NCBI GenBank assembly: GCA_037176725.1
Contig: JAZBRS010000076.1
Span: 125,135,001-125,199,000 of the forward strand
Source: Posidonia oceanica
Taxonomy: Eukaryota > Streptophyta > Magnoliopsida > Alismatales > Posidoniaceae
Direction of reading: 5' to 3'
DNA length: 64,000 bases
Every line of letters starts with the position of its first letter. The first letter of the stretch is position 1. Below the pieces are notes generated by a model that was not told the DNA's origin, searched no databases, and worked only from the letters and a program-made list of their open reading frames with translations. A program made the translations under genes and the position numbers. Shown here in pieces: positions 30,813 to 42,826 of this stretch.

Positions 30813-31664
30813 ACACTGAACTTTGCTTCAGTCAAGCGAGGCCGCCAAGTTGATTGAAAACTTCAACTAAACTAGCTAACAAGCAAAGGTGATCGATAAC
30901 AAACATGGTGGTATGCTTGGTGCCGAAATTAGGCGGGTGGATTACTCCACCCACCTCCTCCTCCTCCTTATCGCTGGAAAACCAAGCGATGGAGGGGTGT
31001 GTGCTGTGCTAAGGTGCAAGGAAAGCTTTGGGAAGCAATCACACTAACATGCATGAACCTAAGGGATGGGGTACCAACCTTCTTGTGGCCTAGAGCGGTG
31101 GTTCCACCTTCGTCGCCGGCACTGCAGAAGTTGTGGCAGAGCCAACTCCAGCGTGGTCGCGTGAGTTGCTGGAAGTACCGGAGAGGGCGGCGAGTGGTCT
31201 AGGACGGAGGTGGATACTTCGTCTATGCTCTGGAGTCGTCGAATTCCCTCTCTTGCCAGTGTGGTGATTGCTGGAACGGCTCTAAGGAGGGTGCTTTGTT
31301 GCTGGAGGGCATGGGTTCATGTGCACAGCAGCGGCTTTGGCAGGGAATTGCAGGCATTTGCAGGTGGTGTCAGAGGCTTTGAGTGTATGGGGTGCTCGAG
31401 GGATGTCAGGAGTGTGGCAGAGGTGTGTCAGATGGCCGACAGAATCGCAGCGGTGGCTGACACGGGCAGCCGAAGGCTGTGAGGGCGGAGAGAGTGGATT
31501 TTGGGCTGAGATGGAAATGATGGGTTGCTAAGGTAGTAACTCAGCCTTGGAAGGTAGTGGATGACCTAGAGGGCAAGAGGGGATAGGTAGTAAGTGCGGG
31601 GGGGCGGTGGATTGGACGGGAGGTGAGCTGGAGGGGGCGAAACAGCCGCTGCTGCAACCGAGCT

Positions 31665-31751
31665 GTTAAACGCTGGGGCAGGAGGCGTCCAATGTTTGAC
31701 GCTAGCACAGGACGCGTCCAACGTTGGACGCTGCCTATTCCAGCGTACAAC
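31665..31751. repeat. Triple hairpin unit, X 3' LTR
   Basis: GTTAAACGC/GCGTCCAAT, GTTTGACGC/GCGTCCAAC, GTTGGACGC/GCGTACAAC; 87 bp, three units of 29. Pairs with 50726-50812. Confidence 0.9.
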
Positions 31752-31960
31752 ACGCTCAGTTGGCAACAGCTATAAATGGGCTTGGGCTTGGGCCTAGAAA
31801 GGTTTAAAAGAATGCAAAAAGGCTTGGGTTAAGGCTTTTAGGGTTTGGGTAAGGTTTTAGGCTCAGAAATGGGTTAGGGGAAAGAGTGCCATTCCAGAGT
31901 CCACACGAGCTTGTTGGAGAAAACAACCAACTTCCGGGCTGTCAGAATGGGGTGTCTACA

Positions 31961-31976
31961 GATGCCCCTCCCTGAG
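31961..31976 (-). promoter_or_regulatory. Polypurine tract of X
   Basis: On the minus strand CTCAGGGAGGGGCATC lies directly before the LTR start TGTAGACACCCC. Confidence 0.8.
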
Positions 31977-32394
31977 CAAGGTCAAGCATAGCGAGACCGT
32001 TGCTCAGGGTAGACAAGACACCCTACCTGACACCAGTAGGAGCACAAATTGCTGTAGGCGTGAGTCATTTGCCCGGTGGATGCACCAGAAATCATGACTT
32101 AAAGCCACAATGCGGATGCAAATGCTGATGCTAATGAAATGCGTGCTAATGCAGATGCTATGCATGGCGATGCAGTTATTTACCATGCAATGCTGTTAGT
32201 AAAAGAATGCGATGCTGATGCGGAAGGGATGCAAAGAAAGCTGCAATGCAATGCATGAGTTCAGGAGTTTGTCCAGGCTCGCAAAAGGGACGCCTGACAA
32301 GCCTGACAGGCTTGGCATTCGAGCAGTTAGGGCTGCTAGCCCAACAAGGAAAAAAAGGGGGTAGACAATTGGACGGTTGTCGACCGAGCAGTTA

Positions 32395-34590
32395 GGGCTG
32401 CCGGCCCGTAGGGGAAACAGAAGCAGCTTATCCTCGCCCGAGGAAACAAGCAAGAAAGAGAAAGGGGTAAGGCAAGCCTGGGCATTGTTCGCACGGAGCA
32501 AGGCCACGCAAGGGCTGATCCTCGCACGAGGATACAGGACAGGTTTTCGAGCATACGGGGTCCGAGAAGAGCTTGTCCTCGCCCGAGGAAGCAAGCAAGA
32601 AAAGAAAGGGGGTAGGCAAGCGTGGCCATCGTCCGCACAGAGCGAAGCCATGCAAGGGCTAATCCTCGCACTAGGATACAGCACAGGACTCCGAGCATAC
32701 GAGGTCCGAGAAGAGCTTGTCCTCACCAGAGGAAGCAAGCAAGAAAAGAAAGGGGGCAGGCAAGCGTGGGCATCGTCCACACGGAGCGAAGCCACGCAAG
32801 GGCTGATCCTCGCACGAGGATACAGGGTAGGACTCCGAGCATACGGGGTCCAAGAAGAGCTTGTCCTCGCTCAAGGAAGCAAGCGCAGTCTCCGTGCGGA
32901 TGGAGACAGCAAAGGCTTGTCCTTGCCCAAGTAAGCAAGCGGAGGATTCCACACGGACGGAATCCGAAAGGGGCTTGTCCTCGCCCGAGGAAGCAAGCAG
33001 CAGTCTGATCCTCGCCCGAGGAAACAGACAGGGGACTTCGTCCGCACGGAGCGAAGTCACCCAGGGGGCTCGTCCCCGGTCGGGGAAACAAGCGGGAGGG
33101 AAAGAAGAAAGAGGCTTGTCCTCGCCCGAGAAAGCAAGCAAGCAGGACACCGTCCGTACGGAGCGGAGTCACACAAAAAGGAAAAAGGCTTGTCCTCGCC
33201 TGAGGAAACAAGCAGGAGGGGAAGGAGAAAGAGACTTGTCCAAGCCCGAGGAAGCAAGCAAGCGGGACCCCGTTCACATGGAGCGAAGTCACGTAAAAAG
33301 AAAAACGGCTTGAACTTGCCCGAGGAACCAAGTAAGAAAGGAAAAAGGCTTGTCCTCGCCCGAGGAAGCAAGTAGGAAAGGAAAGGGGGAGGGCAAGTGT
33401 GGGCATCGTCCGCATGGAGCGAGGCCACACAAGGGCTGATCCTCGCATGAGGATACAGGGCAGAACTCCGAGCATACGGGGTCCGAGAAGAGCTTGTCCT
33501 CATGCAAGGAAGGAAGCAAGAAAAGGAAAAAGACTTGTTCCCACCCGAGGAAACAAGCAGGAGGGGAAGAAGAAAGAGGCTTGTCCGCACCCAAGGAAGC
33601 AAGTGAGCGGGACTCCGTCCGCATAGAGCGGAGTCACGTGAAATAGAAAAAGGCTTGTCCTCGCCCGAGGAAGTAAGCAAGAAAAGGAAAAAGGCTTGTC
33701 CTCGCCCGAGGAAACAAGTAGGAAAAGAAAGGAGGAGGGCAAGCGTCGGCATCGTCCGCACGGAGTGAAGCCACGCAAGGGCTGATCCTCGCACGAGGAT
33801 ACAGGGCAGGACTTCGAGCATACGGGGTCCGAGAAGAGCTTGTCCTCGCCTGAGGAAGGAAGCAAGAAAAGGAAAAAGACTTGTCCTCGCCCGAGGAAAC
33901 AAGCAGGAGGGGAAGAAGAAAGAGGCTTGTCCTCGCCTGAGGAAGCAAGCGAGCGGGACTCTGTTCGCATGTAGTGGAGTCACGCAAAACGGAAAAAGGC
34001 TTGTCCTCGCCTGAGGAAGCAAGTAAGAAAAGGAAAAAGGCTTGTCCTCGCCCGAGGAAACAAGTAGGAAAAGAAAGGAGGAGGGCAAGCGTGGGCATCG
34101 TCCGCACAGAGCAAAGTCACGTAAGGGCTGATCCTCACACGAGGATACAGGGCAGGACTCTGAGCATACGGGGTCCAACAAGATCTTGTCCTTGCCCGAG
34201 GAAGCAAGCAGGGTGCACATACACTTATCCTCGGTCGAGGAATAACCGGGCCTGATCTTCGCCCGAGGAAACAGGGAAACTCCATCCGCGTGGAGCTGCG
34301 CAAGGCTTGTACTCGCCCGAGGAAGCAAGCGAGTCTGATCCTCACATGAGGAAATAGACAGGGGCTCTGTCTACACAGAGCCAAGTAGGGCTTGTCCTCA
34401 CTCGAGGAAATAAGCAGGCAGGACTCCGTCCGCACGGAGCGGAGTCACACAAAAAGAAAAGAAAAAAGGCTTGTCCTCACCTGAGGAAGCAAGTAAAAGG
34501 AAAAAGGGCTTGTCTTCGCCCGAGGAAGCAAGCAAAAAAGGAAAAAGGCTTATCCTCGCCCGAGGAAGCAAGCAGGAAAAGAAAGAGAGA
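32395..34590. repeat. Palindrome-rich minisatellite in X 3' region
   Basis: About 2.2 kb of repeats built on the palindromic core CCTCGCCCGAGG with GCTTGTCCTCG and AAGCAAGCAAGAAAAGGAAA. There is a higher order: three blocks of about 144 bp near 32465, 32609 and 32753, then blocks of about 350 bp near 33390, 33732 and 34085, all carrying GGCAAGCGTGGGCATCGTCC. Long Leu/Phe/Pro- or Arg/Lys-rich frames on both strands (32196-34435) are products of the repeat, not genes. Confidence 0.9.
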
Positions 34591-35113
34591 GAGCGATACC
34601 AGAGAGCAGTTAAAAAGATGCCCCTGGTATCAAGGATGATACTAAGGGACAGTCGGAGCGCTCCTAGTATTAAAAGCAAGGAAAATGCAGACAAAACTAA
34701 TGTGTTTGCCAAACGAGCAGTTGGAGATGCCAGGCCAGAGCAATCCGGGCAAAGGCGGTTGCGGTGATGCATGGGTCTGTAGAGGTTCTTGCGTGCATGC
34801 TGACTGCAGGGGGAACTTTGCTGCAACTCCCTTGCTGAGGCTGCGGGTTGCATGGTGCTTGTGGAGGGAACTGCTCTAGATCTCCTACAGGGCTGCTTTA
34901 GGTTGCTTGCATGGGCTAATGCTCTGAAGTGCTTGATGCAGGCCCTGCAACATCCTGGCATGAACAGATATGCAATAGGCAAGGCACACAACACAAACAA
35001 ATGGCGTGAAATGTCTTTGTATTGAGTGAATCTCTAGTTACACGCCTCTGGTAGGCCAAAAAAGATACAGCATGACTCAAAAGAGCTATATAAGCAAACA
35101 ACTGCATAGACGC
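34591..35113. other. Non-coding stretch between X array and PMD-like frame
   Basis: No supported gene. The sequence looks unique within the window. Chance frames overlap the end of the minisatellite. Confidence 0.5.
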
Positions 35114-36314
35114 CTAGTTAAGTCCTGCCTTCTTTGCTTTACGGGAGTAAGGAAACTGGGGGGTGCCCGGAGGAATCTCGTTGAAGGGCCAGAGTCCCTG
35201 CACCTCAGTGACATACTCAGAAGTACATCCTGAGCCCTTCACAACTGCAATGTCTGTAGATTTGACCCCATGCCGCATCAGGTCTGCTAGCACTGTTGTG
35301 GCTGCTGTTGTGCTAAGCAGGTAAGTCTGCATGAGTCTGGGCGCAGTGCTATCAATAAAGGCGCCCTGCCGGTAGCCAAACTGCCGCATAACCCGGATAG
35401 GGTAGTACTCCACACCCCTTGTGAATCCTGGCAGCAATACAAATTGCGTGTCGCGAGCATCGAAGAAGACAGTGAAGGGTTTAGCTGTGGATGGGATGAT
35501 TCGCCAAGTTATTGCATCATCTGTCAGCTCAAACAGCTTCTGGTACTCCTCTGGCATGCTCTTTAGTTCTTGCATGACCACTGCTGCAGTATGTTTCAAT
35601 AGCATGCCTTTAAGGGCGCAGCAAGTCCATCTCTAGGTATGCAGCTAGCCAGATCTGCACAAGTACTCTGCAGCCGTGGAACTAGCGGCAGCGGTGCATG
35701 ATGCGGTCCAGCCCGTGGTATGTTTTTGCAAGGACGACTGGTGCCAGGTTGATCTACCGGGTCACCATTGTAAGTGCTATCTCAGTGATCTCGATTGCCA
35801 CTGTCATCCGACCATGTGTGAAAATCAGTTCGCCCAGAAAGCGGATGACGAACCCCTGGAGCCACAGCTCGTCTCCGAGTTCAGCGTGCTTTTCCATAAC
35901 TGCATCGAAATACGCTATGCGAAGCAGGAGCGTGGGCTCGCTGGTGCAAATTAATCTTTGCTGGCAGCCTTTGGCAGAGAGGCCAGTCAGTTGGCTCAGG
36001 ACCGCAGTGTACCCGTCGCGCCTCATGAAGATTGGAGGTCCCATGATCTTAGAGAAGCCGCAGATCCGGTGCACTTCCTCCAGCGTGGGAGTCAGTTCCA
36101 TCCTGCCAAAGCGGAAGACATGATGTGCTGGCTTCCAGAACCTTGCTGCAGCGCATAGGAGATGCTGGCTTACTTCAACGTTTACTGCCTTCAGAAGCTT
36201 AGACAGAATACCCCAAGTGCACAGCTTCTCGCGGTCGGCTTCAATGAGTTTGCCAACCCACTCTCGCAGGGCATCTGAGCAGTGCATGTGAGTGACCACA
36301 GTAGGGTAATCCAT
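35114..36314 (-). pseudogene. PMD-like frame of X, sense orientation
   Basis: Two pieces, 35754-36314 (186 codons) and 35114-35605 (163 codons), are joined by a stop-containing stretch with a likely frameshift near 35610. The motif HHVFRFGRMELTPTLEEVHR and the following ICGF resemble the PMD family or a related plant transposon domain (DUF7745-like). Unlike the three genes of Y it runs in the same direction as gag-pol. No GT-AG intron is needed to keep the frame. It starts after integrase and lies upstream of the minisatellite. It may be an extra protein of the element or a captured gene; its function is unknown. Confidence 0.65.
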
Positions 36315-37940
36315 TGTGCAGGAGAGAAAGTGCAGGCTATTGGTGCAGAAATCTCAAGTACCTGTAAACAAGGTTGCAGTTCATCAGATTAGGTATAAGC
36401 ATGTAACCACTGGCCGATAGAGATGCAGATTTCATAGCTGGCAAAGCAGTTTCAGCAAGTTTAACAGTTAGCATTTAGAGTGCATATATTAAGCATGTTC
36501 AGACAAAGGCAGCTCTACTGGGGCAAGTGGTAGGTCAGAGCTTTGGACCAGTGCAGCTTGAAGAAGGTCGACGCATGCTTGATAGAAGTACTGTCTCAAC
36601 GCCGAGCCAAGTTTTGCAGAGCAGGAAGATAGAAAGAGAGAATGACTTATGCTGTGCATGCATGCATGGTTTATGCTTGGTATGCGTAGATAGATGCATG
36701 ATTTACAGTAGATGCTGTAGATGTATGCATGATTTTGCTTATATGCTGTAGCCCTCAGCATACGGAGTGCTTAGCGCTTGCTGCAGAGGAAGAGAGGGGT
36801 CCCCGACTCACTAGACTCTACTCAAACTCTTAACTTGCTGGTGGAGCTCAGGAAAGGGTTATTTGCAGTGCGTGGGTGGTGGGTAGTGAGGACAGGCTCT
36901 AGACCAAACACCCAAGGACCTACAACTACTCTTTTTGCTTCTTTTTGGCTCCCTCATAGGCATGTAGGTTTCCCCTATCCCTAACTTGGAGGCAATGGGC
37001 ACCTGATTGAAGTTGGGGAGCTGCTTGCTAGGCCTTGCTAAATTTAAAGGCTTTGCAGGGTTTGTGGATTCCCCTGGGTGCAAACTTTAGTCTCTCTAAG
37101 ACAGGTAAAGGGACAGGATTGTGCTGCTTGCTTTTTTTCTTCTAGAGTTGACTTTTATCTTTGCCCATTTTTTCTTGCTTCTTTTTTGCTTTCTTTCTTT
37201 TTAGTTCCTTTCTTTTTTTTCCTTTTTGCAGGCTTCCGCTATCCTTGGCTTAGAGGTAATGGGTGTTGGGGTTTTGAAGTGGGTTTGGGGCTCCCAGGTG
37301 CAAAATGGTGGACCATTTCCGAAGTAGTTCGGAGGGACAGGGTTACAGTACACGCCTCTATCTCTAGGGCCTACTTCTGCCTTCGCCTTCTATTTGCTTT
37401 TCTTTTTATGCCCATGCTCAGACGTATTCTTTTATGGCTCACACTCATGCTCACACCCTAGCATTTTGTCTCCCTTGGGAGGTGCAAGTCCTAAGGGGTT
37501 TGGTTATTTCGCCTGTTCTCACTTGAAAGGTGGCTCCCTCACTAGCTAAGACGCCTAAGTAGTGTCAGGTGAGGCAGGGTAGATTCCTTCCAGAGCAGGC
37601 AAGCACATCCGATTTCATCATTAGGCCAGATGCAATGCATGATTTTTGCTGGGAATTTTGATTTTTTGCTTGAGATATGCTGAAAGAGATAGAAATGCAA
37701 GGAGATATGCAGAGAGAGCAAGAATGCCAGGGGCAAGATTGGAATGCAAAAAGATGTACAAGGAAACAGAGGATGCAAAGGACGGGATGGGAGAGAACGC
37801 TCTGCAAGGCAGGGGCCTGTCTACTGATAGTACTTCTTGAGATAGCATGCATTGACCGGCTCTGACTGCCCAGTGTGGTCCATGTTCTCAAGAATTGCTG
37901 CACCACCTGAGAATGCCTGCTTGACCATAAAGGGGCCACG
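36315..37940. other. Non-coding stretch between X PMD frame and integrase
   Basis: No gene is supported. It contains GCATGCATGC-like simple sequence (36650-36735) and a T-rich run at 37125-37235 (purine-rich on the sense strand). Position and make-up mirror 17055-18662 in Y. Confidence 0.6.
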
Positions 37941-38990
37941 CTAGTTGGGTCGGAATTTGCCTCGACCGTCTGGCAGGTGGATGGCTCGCAAGGCAAGGTC
38001 TCCTGACTGAAAGCTCCTGGGCCGCACCTTCTTCAGGTATGCTCTTGCCATCCGCTTCTGGTAGCAGCGAGCATTGTGCATTGCTTGCAATCTACACTCA
38101 TCAATCAAGTTGAGCTGGGCGCAGCAGTCCACGACCCATTCTGCTTCTTCCAGCTCTGCTTCTCGCAGGATTCGTAGCGAAGGGATCTCCACTTCGACAG
38201 GCAGCACTACCTCCATGCCATACACCAGTGAGTACAGGGTGGCTCCTGTCGAGGTCCTTACTGATATCCTGTATGCCCAGAGTGCGTACGGGAGCTTGTC
38301 ATGCTAGTCTTTGTGGGTTTCTGCCATCTTCTTCATTATTTTCACACTGTTTTTATTGGCAGACTCCACTGCCCCATTCATCTGCAGCCGATATAGTGAG
38401 GATCTGTGATGCTTGATCTGGTGCTTCTGTAGGTACTCCTTGATCCTCTTTGCAATAAAATTTGAGCCGTTGTCAGAGATGATTGCATGCGGGACCCCAT
38501 ACCAGGTGACAATGTTATTTCTGATAAACCTCTCTATCACCGCAGCTGTGACCGCCTTGTAGGAGATTGCTTCCACCCACTTAGTGAAATAATCTATCGC
38601 TACCAGGATGAAGCGATTCCATTCGATGCAGCAGGGTGTATAGTGCCGATGACGTCCATCCCTTAAGTGGAGAAGGGCCATGGCGAGGACATGCTATGCA
38701 ATTCCTACGGGGGTGCGTACATAAGATTACCATGGATCTGGCAGTTGTGGCATCTTCGCACGAACTGGCAGTAGTCTGCCACCATGGTTGACCAAAAGTA
38801 GCCTTACAACAAGATTTTCTTGGCCAGCAGTACTCCATTCATATGCGGACCACAAGTCCCTGCATGAACTTGGAGCATTATCGTGTCGGCCTCTGCCTTG
38901 CTCAAGCAGCGCAGGAGCATCTGGCTATATGATCTTCTGTATAACTGCCTTGCCCCTAACACATACTTTGACGCCAGACGCGCCAAAGTT
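37941..38990 (-). pseudogene. Integrase of X
   Basis: The zinc domain at the end of 38804-39307 (HAGTCGPHMNG) is followed by a core in two frames. MDVIGT, with the first aspartate, is near 38660 after a stop. Then come IDYFTKW, the second aspartate in ISDNGSNF and glutamate in NGAVESANK (38304-38681). A C-terminal piece with MYGMEVVLPVEV is at 37941-38225. At least two frameshifts and several stops break it. The three acidic residues themselves are kept. Confidence 0.85.
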
Positions 38991-39540
38991 CTTCTATCTG
39001 CTGCTGAGGTGCCGGGCGGGTGGTTGCCGGACTCCAGGAAGGCTTTGATATCACAATACCAAGGCTGCTCTTCTACTAAATCCGCCTCCTCTATGCTCAT
39101 GCAATGCACAGGCTGCTCCATGCAGGTAACTGATACATCCACTATTCGGTCTTCAGGTATACTGAGCCAGGATGCAAAGGTTGCTAGCGCATCTGCATAT
39201 GCATTCCTTGCCCTATTCATATACGAGAAGCAGATGCTTGCAAATTGTTCGATCAGCTTCAGCAGGTGTTCGTGATAACTTTGGATCCTTTGTTCTCCAA
39301 TCGCCATTCACTTGGGAGATCACCAGCATACCATCGCTATGCACAAGCAGCTTCTACGCCTCATGCTCGAGTGCGACCTTCAATCCCAGAATGCATGCTT
39401 CATATTCTGCTTCATTATTAGTGCATTTGAAGGTCAGTTTCCTTGCAAAGGGGATCATCTGCCCTTGCAGCGTTGTCAGCACCGTGCCTATGCCTCAACC
39501 CTTCTTGTTGACAATGCCATCAAAGTACAGCTGGCCAATG
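38991..39540 (-). pseudogene. Second (archaeal-type) RNase H of X
   Basis: The start LYFDGIVNKKG is near 39530 with TAG stops after it. NNEAEYEACILGL is near 39420, and 38804-39307 holds the end of the domain (ARNAYADALATFASWL) and the connector to integrase. The extra RNase H is a Tat-lineage mark also present in Y. Confidence 0.75.
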
Positions 39541-40852
39541 CTCTAAGTCTTCAGAGTCCTCCTCAGAGTCTTCCATCGCAAAGAGGATGTCCTCATTCGG
39601 GAACTGCGTTTGGAGAGGCTGATATTTAGGCAAAGGGAAGTCTGCAAGGTGATCTGCCATGGCTTGGCCCTTCACGGCTCGCTGCGTGACAAAGGTGATG
39701 TCGTATTGAGACAACAGTACCTGCCACTTGACGCATCTGCCTACCATTGCTGGCTTCTGGAAGAGGAACTTGATGGGGTCATGTCGGCATAGAAGCCGGA
39801 TTGGATATGCCATCATATAATGCCTCAGCTTTTGTGCTGCCCAGAAGAGGGATAGGCAGGTCTTCATCCATTGTGCTATACCTGGCTTCGCAATCATTGA
39901 ATTTCTTGCTCAGGTAATAAATTGCGTGCTCCTTTCTACCAGATTCATCATGCTGGCCCAAGACGGCGCCCATGGAATGCTGGGTGGTAGAGAGGTAGAG
40001 AAGCAGAGGTCTCCCCGGCGTGGGTGGGACCAAAACAGGAGGCTTGGTCAGAAGTTGTTTGATCTTGTCAAAGGCAGCTTGGCACTCCTCGCTCCAGTTA
40101 ATCTGTGCATTCTTCTTTAGGAGCTTGAAGATTGGTTCGCATCTAGGCGTGAGCTGTGCAATGAACCGACTGATATACTGCAGGCGTCCGAGCAGGCCTC
40201 GGACTTCTTTCTCTGTCTTGGGGGGTGGCATGTCCAGGATGGCTTTTGCTTTCATCGGATCTACTTCAATCCCTCTCTGGCTAACAATGTAGCCTAGGAG
40301 CTTGCCATAAGATACCCCGAATACACATTTGCTGGGGTTAAGGCGCAGCTTGTACTTTCGCAAGCGGTCAAAGAGCTTCCTTAAGCAGGCAAGGTGATCC
40401 TCAGGCTCTTTGGTCTTGGCAATCATATCATCTACGTAAACCTCAACTTCTTGATGCATGAGGTCGTGGAAAAGTGCAGTCATGGCCCTCTGATAGGTTG
40501 CGCCAGCATTTTTCAGCCCGAATGGCATAACTTGATAGCAGAAGACACCCCAAGGGGTGATGAATGATGTTTTCTCCATATCTTCCTCTGCCATTCTAAT
40601 CTGGTTATAGCTAGAGAAGCCGTCCATAAAAGAGAGCATTTTGTGCCTTGCAGTGTTGTCGACTAGGATGTCAATGTGCGGTAGTGGAAAATCATCCTTG
40701 GGACTCGCCTTGTTCAGGTCTCGGTAGTTGATGCACATGCGGACTCGTCTATCTTTTTTGGGCACTGGCATGACATTTGCAAGCCACTCAGGGTAAAGGA
40801 CGACCATGAGGAAGTTAACATTATGCTGCTTCATGATCTCATCCTTGATCAT
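39520..40852 (-). pseudogene. RT and RNase H of X
   Basis: 39779-40852 is a 357-codon open frame with CINYRDLNKASPKDDFPLP, FMDGFSSYN, the palm motif YVDD, the thumb and the start of RNase H (LLLYLSTTQHSMGAVLG). A 1-nt shift near 39865 leads into 39520-39897 with the RNase H end (QAMADHLADFPLP). The upstream linker (41030-41266, SIGTAEEVREVHISTLL) is in frame over short stop gaps. RT copies genomic RNA; this copy is inactive through the shift. Confidence 0.9.
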
Positions 40853-41029
40853 GAGTAGCCACTACGGTCGCCATGGCCTTAGCTTCTGGTTTACTGGCCT
40901 TGCATTTGGGTCCAAAGGTAGGTTATGCACAACTATCTCAATGTTGAGGCTAACCATATCCTCGTAGCTCCAGGCAAAGACATCCGCATACTCCTTCAAG
41001 AATGTGATGAAGTCTGCTCTAGCTTAGGG

Positions 41030-42826
41030 CTACAGAAGGGTGCTAATGTGGACCTCTCTGACTTCTTCTGCTGTGCCAATGCTGACAACCTTCGTCTCCT
41101 CCTCGACATGGAGATTGGGGCCCTCTGGATTGTCATCACGGGGCCGGAACTCAGGCGATGGTTCATCATTCTCATCTTCGCCTGCATCATCCTCTTCTCC
41201 ATATGCAATAAGCTTCGAGAGGATCTCCTTCTCAAAGGTGGGGTCTGAGATATCGAAGGAGTGCACGTGTTCCGCTGCTTGGCCCTAGTGACGCTTCAGG
41301 ATGGTCATGCTTACCTGAGTGTTTTTATACCCTCGGCGCGCAACCTCTGTCCTGGCAAACTCCTCGGCTGGCTCTGCCTGCTCTGACTCTACTACTGGCT
41401 CTGCTGATTCTGCTGCTGACTGTACTGAAGCTAACTGTGCTGCTGCTTGCTGTGCGGGGGCTGCATGTGCTACTACTTGCTGCTGTGCTACTGCTTATGC
41501 ATGTTGTGTTGCTGCTGATGCATGTTGTGCTGCTGCGGGTGCATGTTGTGCTGTTGCGGGTGCATGTTGTGCTGCTGCTTCCTTCGCATGCTCTAGTGCA
41601 TTTGTCAAGGATATATCAAGCTGGCGGCTGATTAGGGTACTGCCGCCTGTTGCCTCGCCTAAGTGTGGCAAGCACTGCACGAACCATCCAGACCCACTCC
41701 CTGGCTGCAGGGTGATCAGCTCATCTAGTCTGGCAGGTGCCTCGACTGCCAGATCTTCCTCTAAGATCATGACAGAGGGATCTGCGGTCACGGCCTTCCC
41801 CTTCTTCTGTGCTGTCTCATGCTCTACCACGTCCTGCGCTAGCGACGCAAGCTGCTCTTGGAATAACTGCTCTAAGTCCCCTATTGAGAAATCAATATGA
41901 GTGTCTGCAGCTGCTCCTGCCTCCTCATCCGAGGGTGAGTCGACGTAATAAGCAACTGCCGGGCTTGCGGCCGGCCCTGGCTCGACTGTTGGGCATTCTA
42001 CTGCTTGGGATACTTGTTTTGCTGCTGCTGGGTAGGTTGCCAGGGTCACTGCTGCTACTGGCGGGGAGGCACAATTGCTCTTCTAGGGGGCCAATGGCTG
42101 GGCCGCCATGCTTGGGGACGAAGCGCTGGTGCCCGTGGGTGACAATGGTGGTCTCTCGGTAGCAATGGCAAGAATCTTCCGCATAGCAAGATCTGCTGAA
42201 GCTGATAGCAGTGTGCCTGATAGAGCTGCCTGGCTTGCTTGTGGCACTGTCAATGATGCGGGCCGAGTCGTGCTGCCGTCTGATCCGACTGACTGTGCCG
42301 TCGAAGAAGGTGATTTCTATGCTAGCGCGGCTGTGGCCACAAGCTGACTATTGGATAATGCCGGCGGGCGTGCTTTTGACTCTGGCGCCGCAGTTGCGAC
42401 TGTCGGTGACTTTGGTGATGCTGCAAGAAGAGGGGAAACTGTCAGTCGCGCCCTAGGGTTTGCCAATTCTGCTGCCTCATTAGTAAGTGCCGAGCAAACT
42501 GACCGGGATGCAGTCACACTGAGCTGATCCTTACTGCTGGTTGGGGCTGCCTCAACTATGCCAGACTCCTCCTCATCTGAGTAGTAGTCCTCAATGCAGA
42601 CCCATTCTTCCTCCGGCAGCTGAGAGCTTGGGCATGACGCCTTCTGTGCTGGGGCCTCACTGCCGCTTGAATCCAGGATACCTGCACTGGTAAAGTTAAT
42701 GAGGTCCTGTGGGATAGCCATCCTCTGATCTTTAGGTTGCATGCATCTGTCGTTGCTGGACTGTAGATCAAATCTGAGACCTTTAGAATCTCTTCGCTCT
42801 GCTGCTCTGATCGGCTCAGCGATTCC
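41030..42826 (-). pseudogene. Spacer of X polyprotein with AAQHAPA repeats
   Basis: Three open pieces (42317-42742, 41495-42049, 41030-41266) stay in one frame with protease and RT, separated by stops. The middle piece ends in repeats of AAQHAPAT type (about 41480-41590). Acidic Glu/Asp-rich parts precede the RT. No known domain is recognised. The single frame shows X once coded gag, pro and pol as one polyprotein. Confidence 0.6.

Larger units (their letters stand above)
29490..31960 (-). repeat. 3' LTR of X, right piece
   Basis: This continues the X LTR past Y and ends GGTGTCTACA at 31960. It pairs with 48587-51021. The first 1.4 kb differ by only about 2 percent from the other copy, the last 1 kb by about 8-10 percent. 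Six hairpin modules lie within it. Frames at 30999-31531 recur in both copies but are broken and have no recognised likeness. Confidence 0.93.

Noticed and set aside
30999..31531. Possible small gene in the X LTR (also at 50007-50321)
   Set aside because: The frames are kept only in part between the two LTR copies and have no recognised domain; ordinary LTR sequence is the simpler view.
32196..34435. Long Leu/Phe/Pro and Arg/Lys/Ala frames on both strands, one of 423 codons
   Set aside because: They lie within the palindromic minisatellite and repeat the same peptide; no start context or domain.
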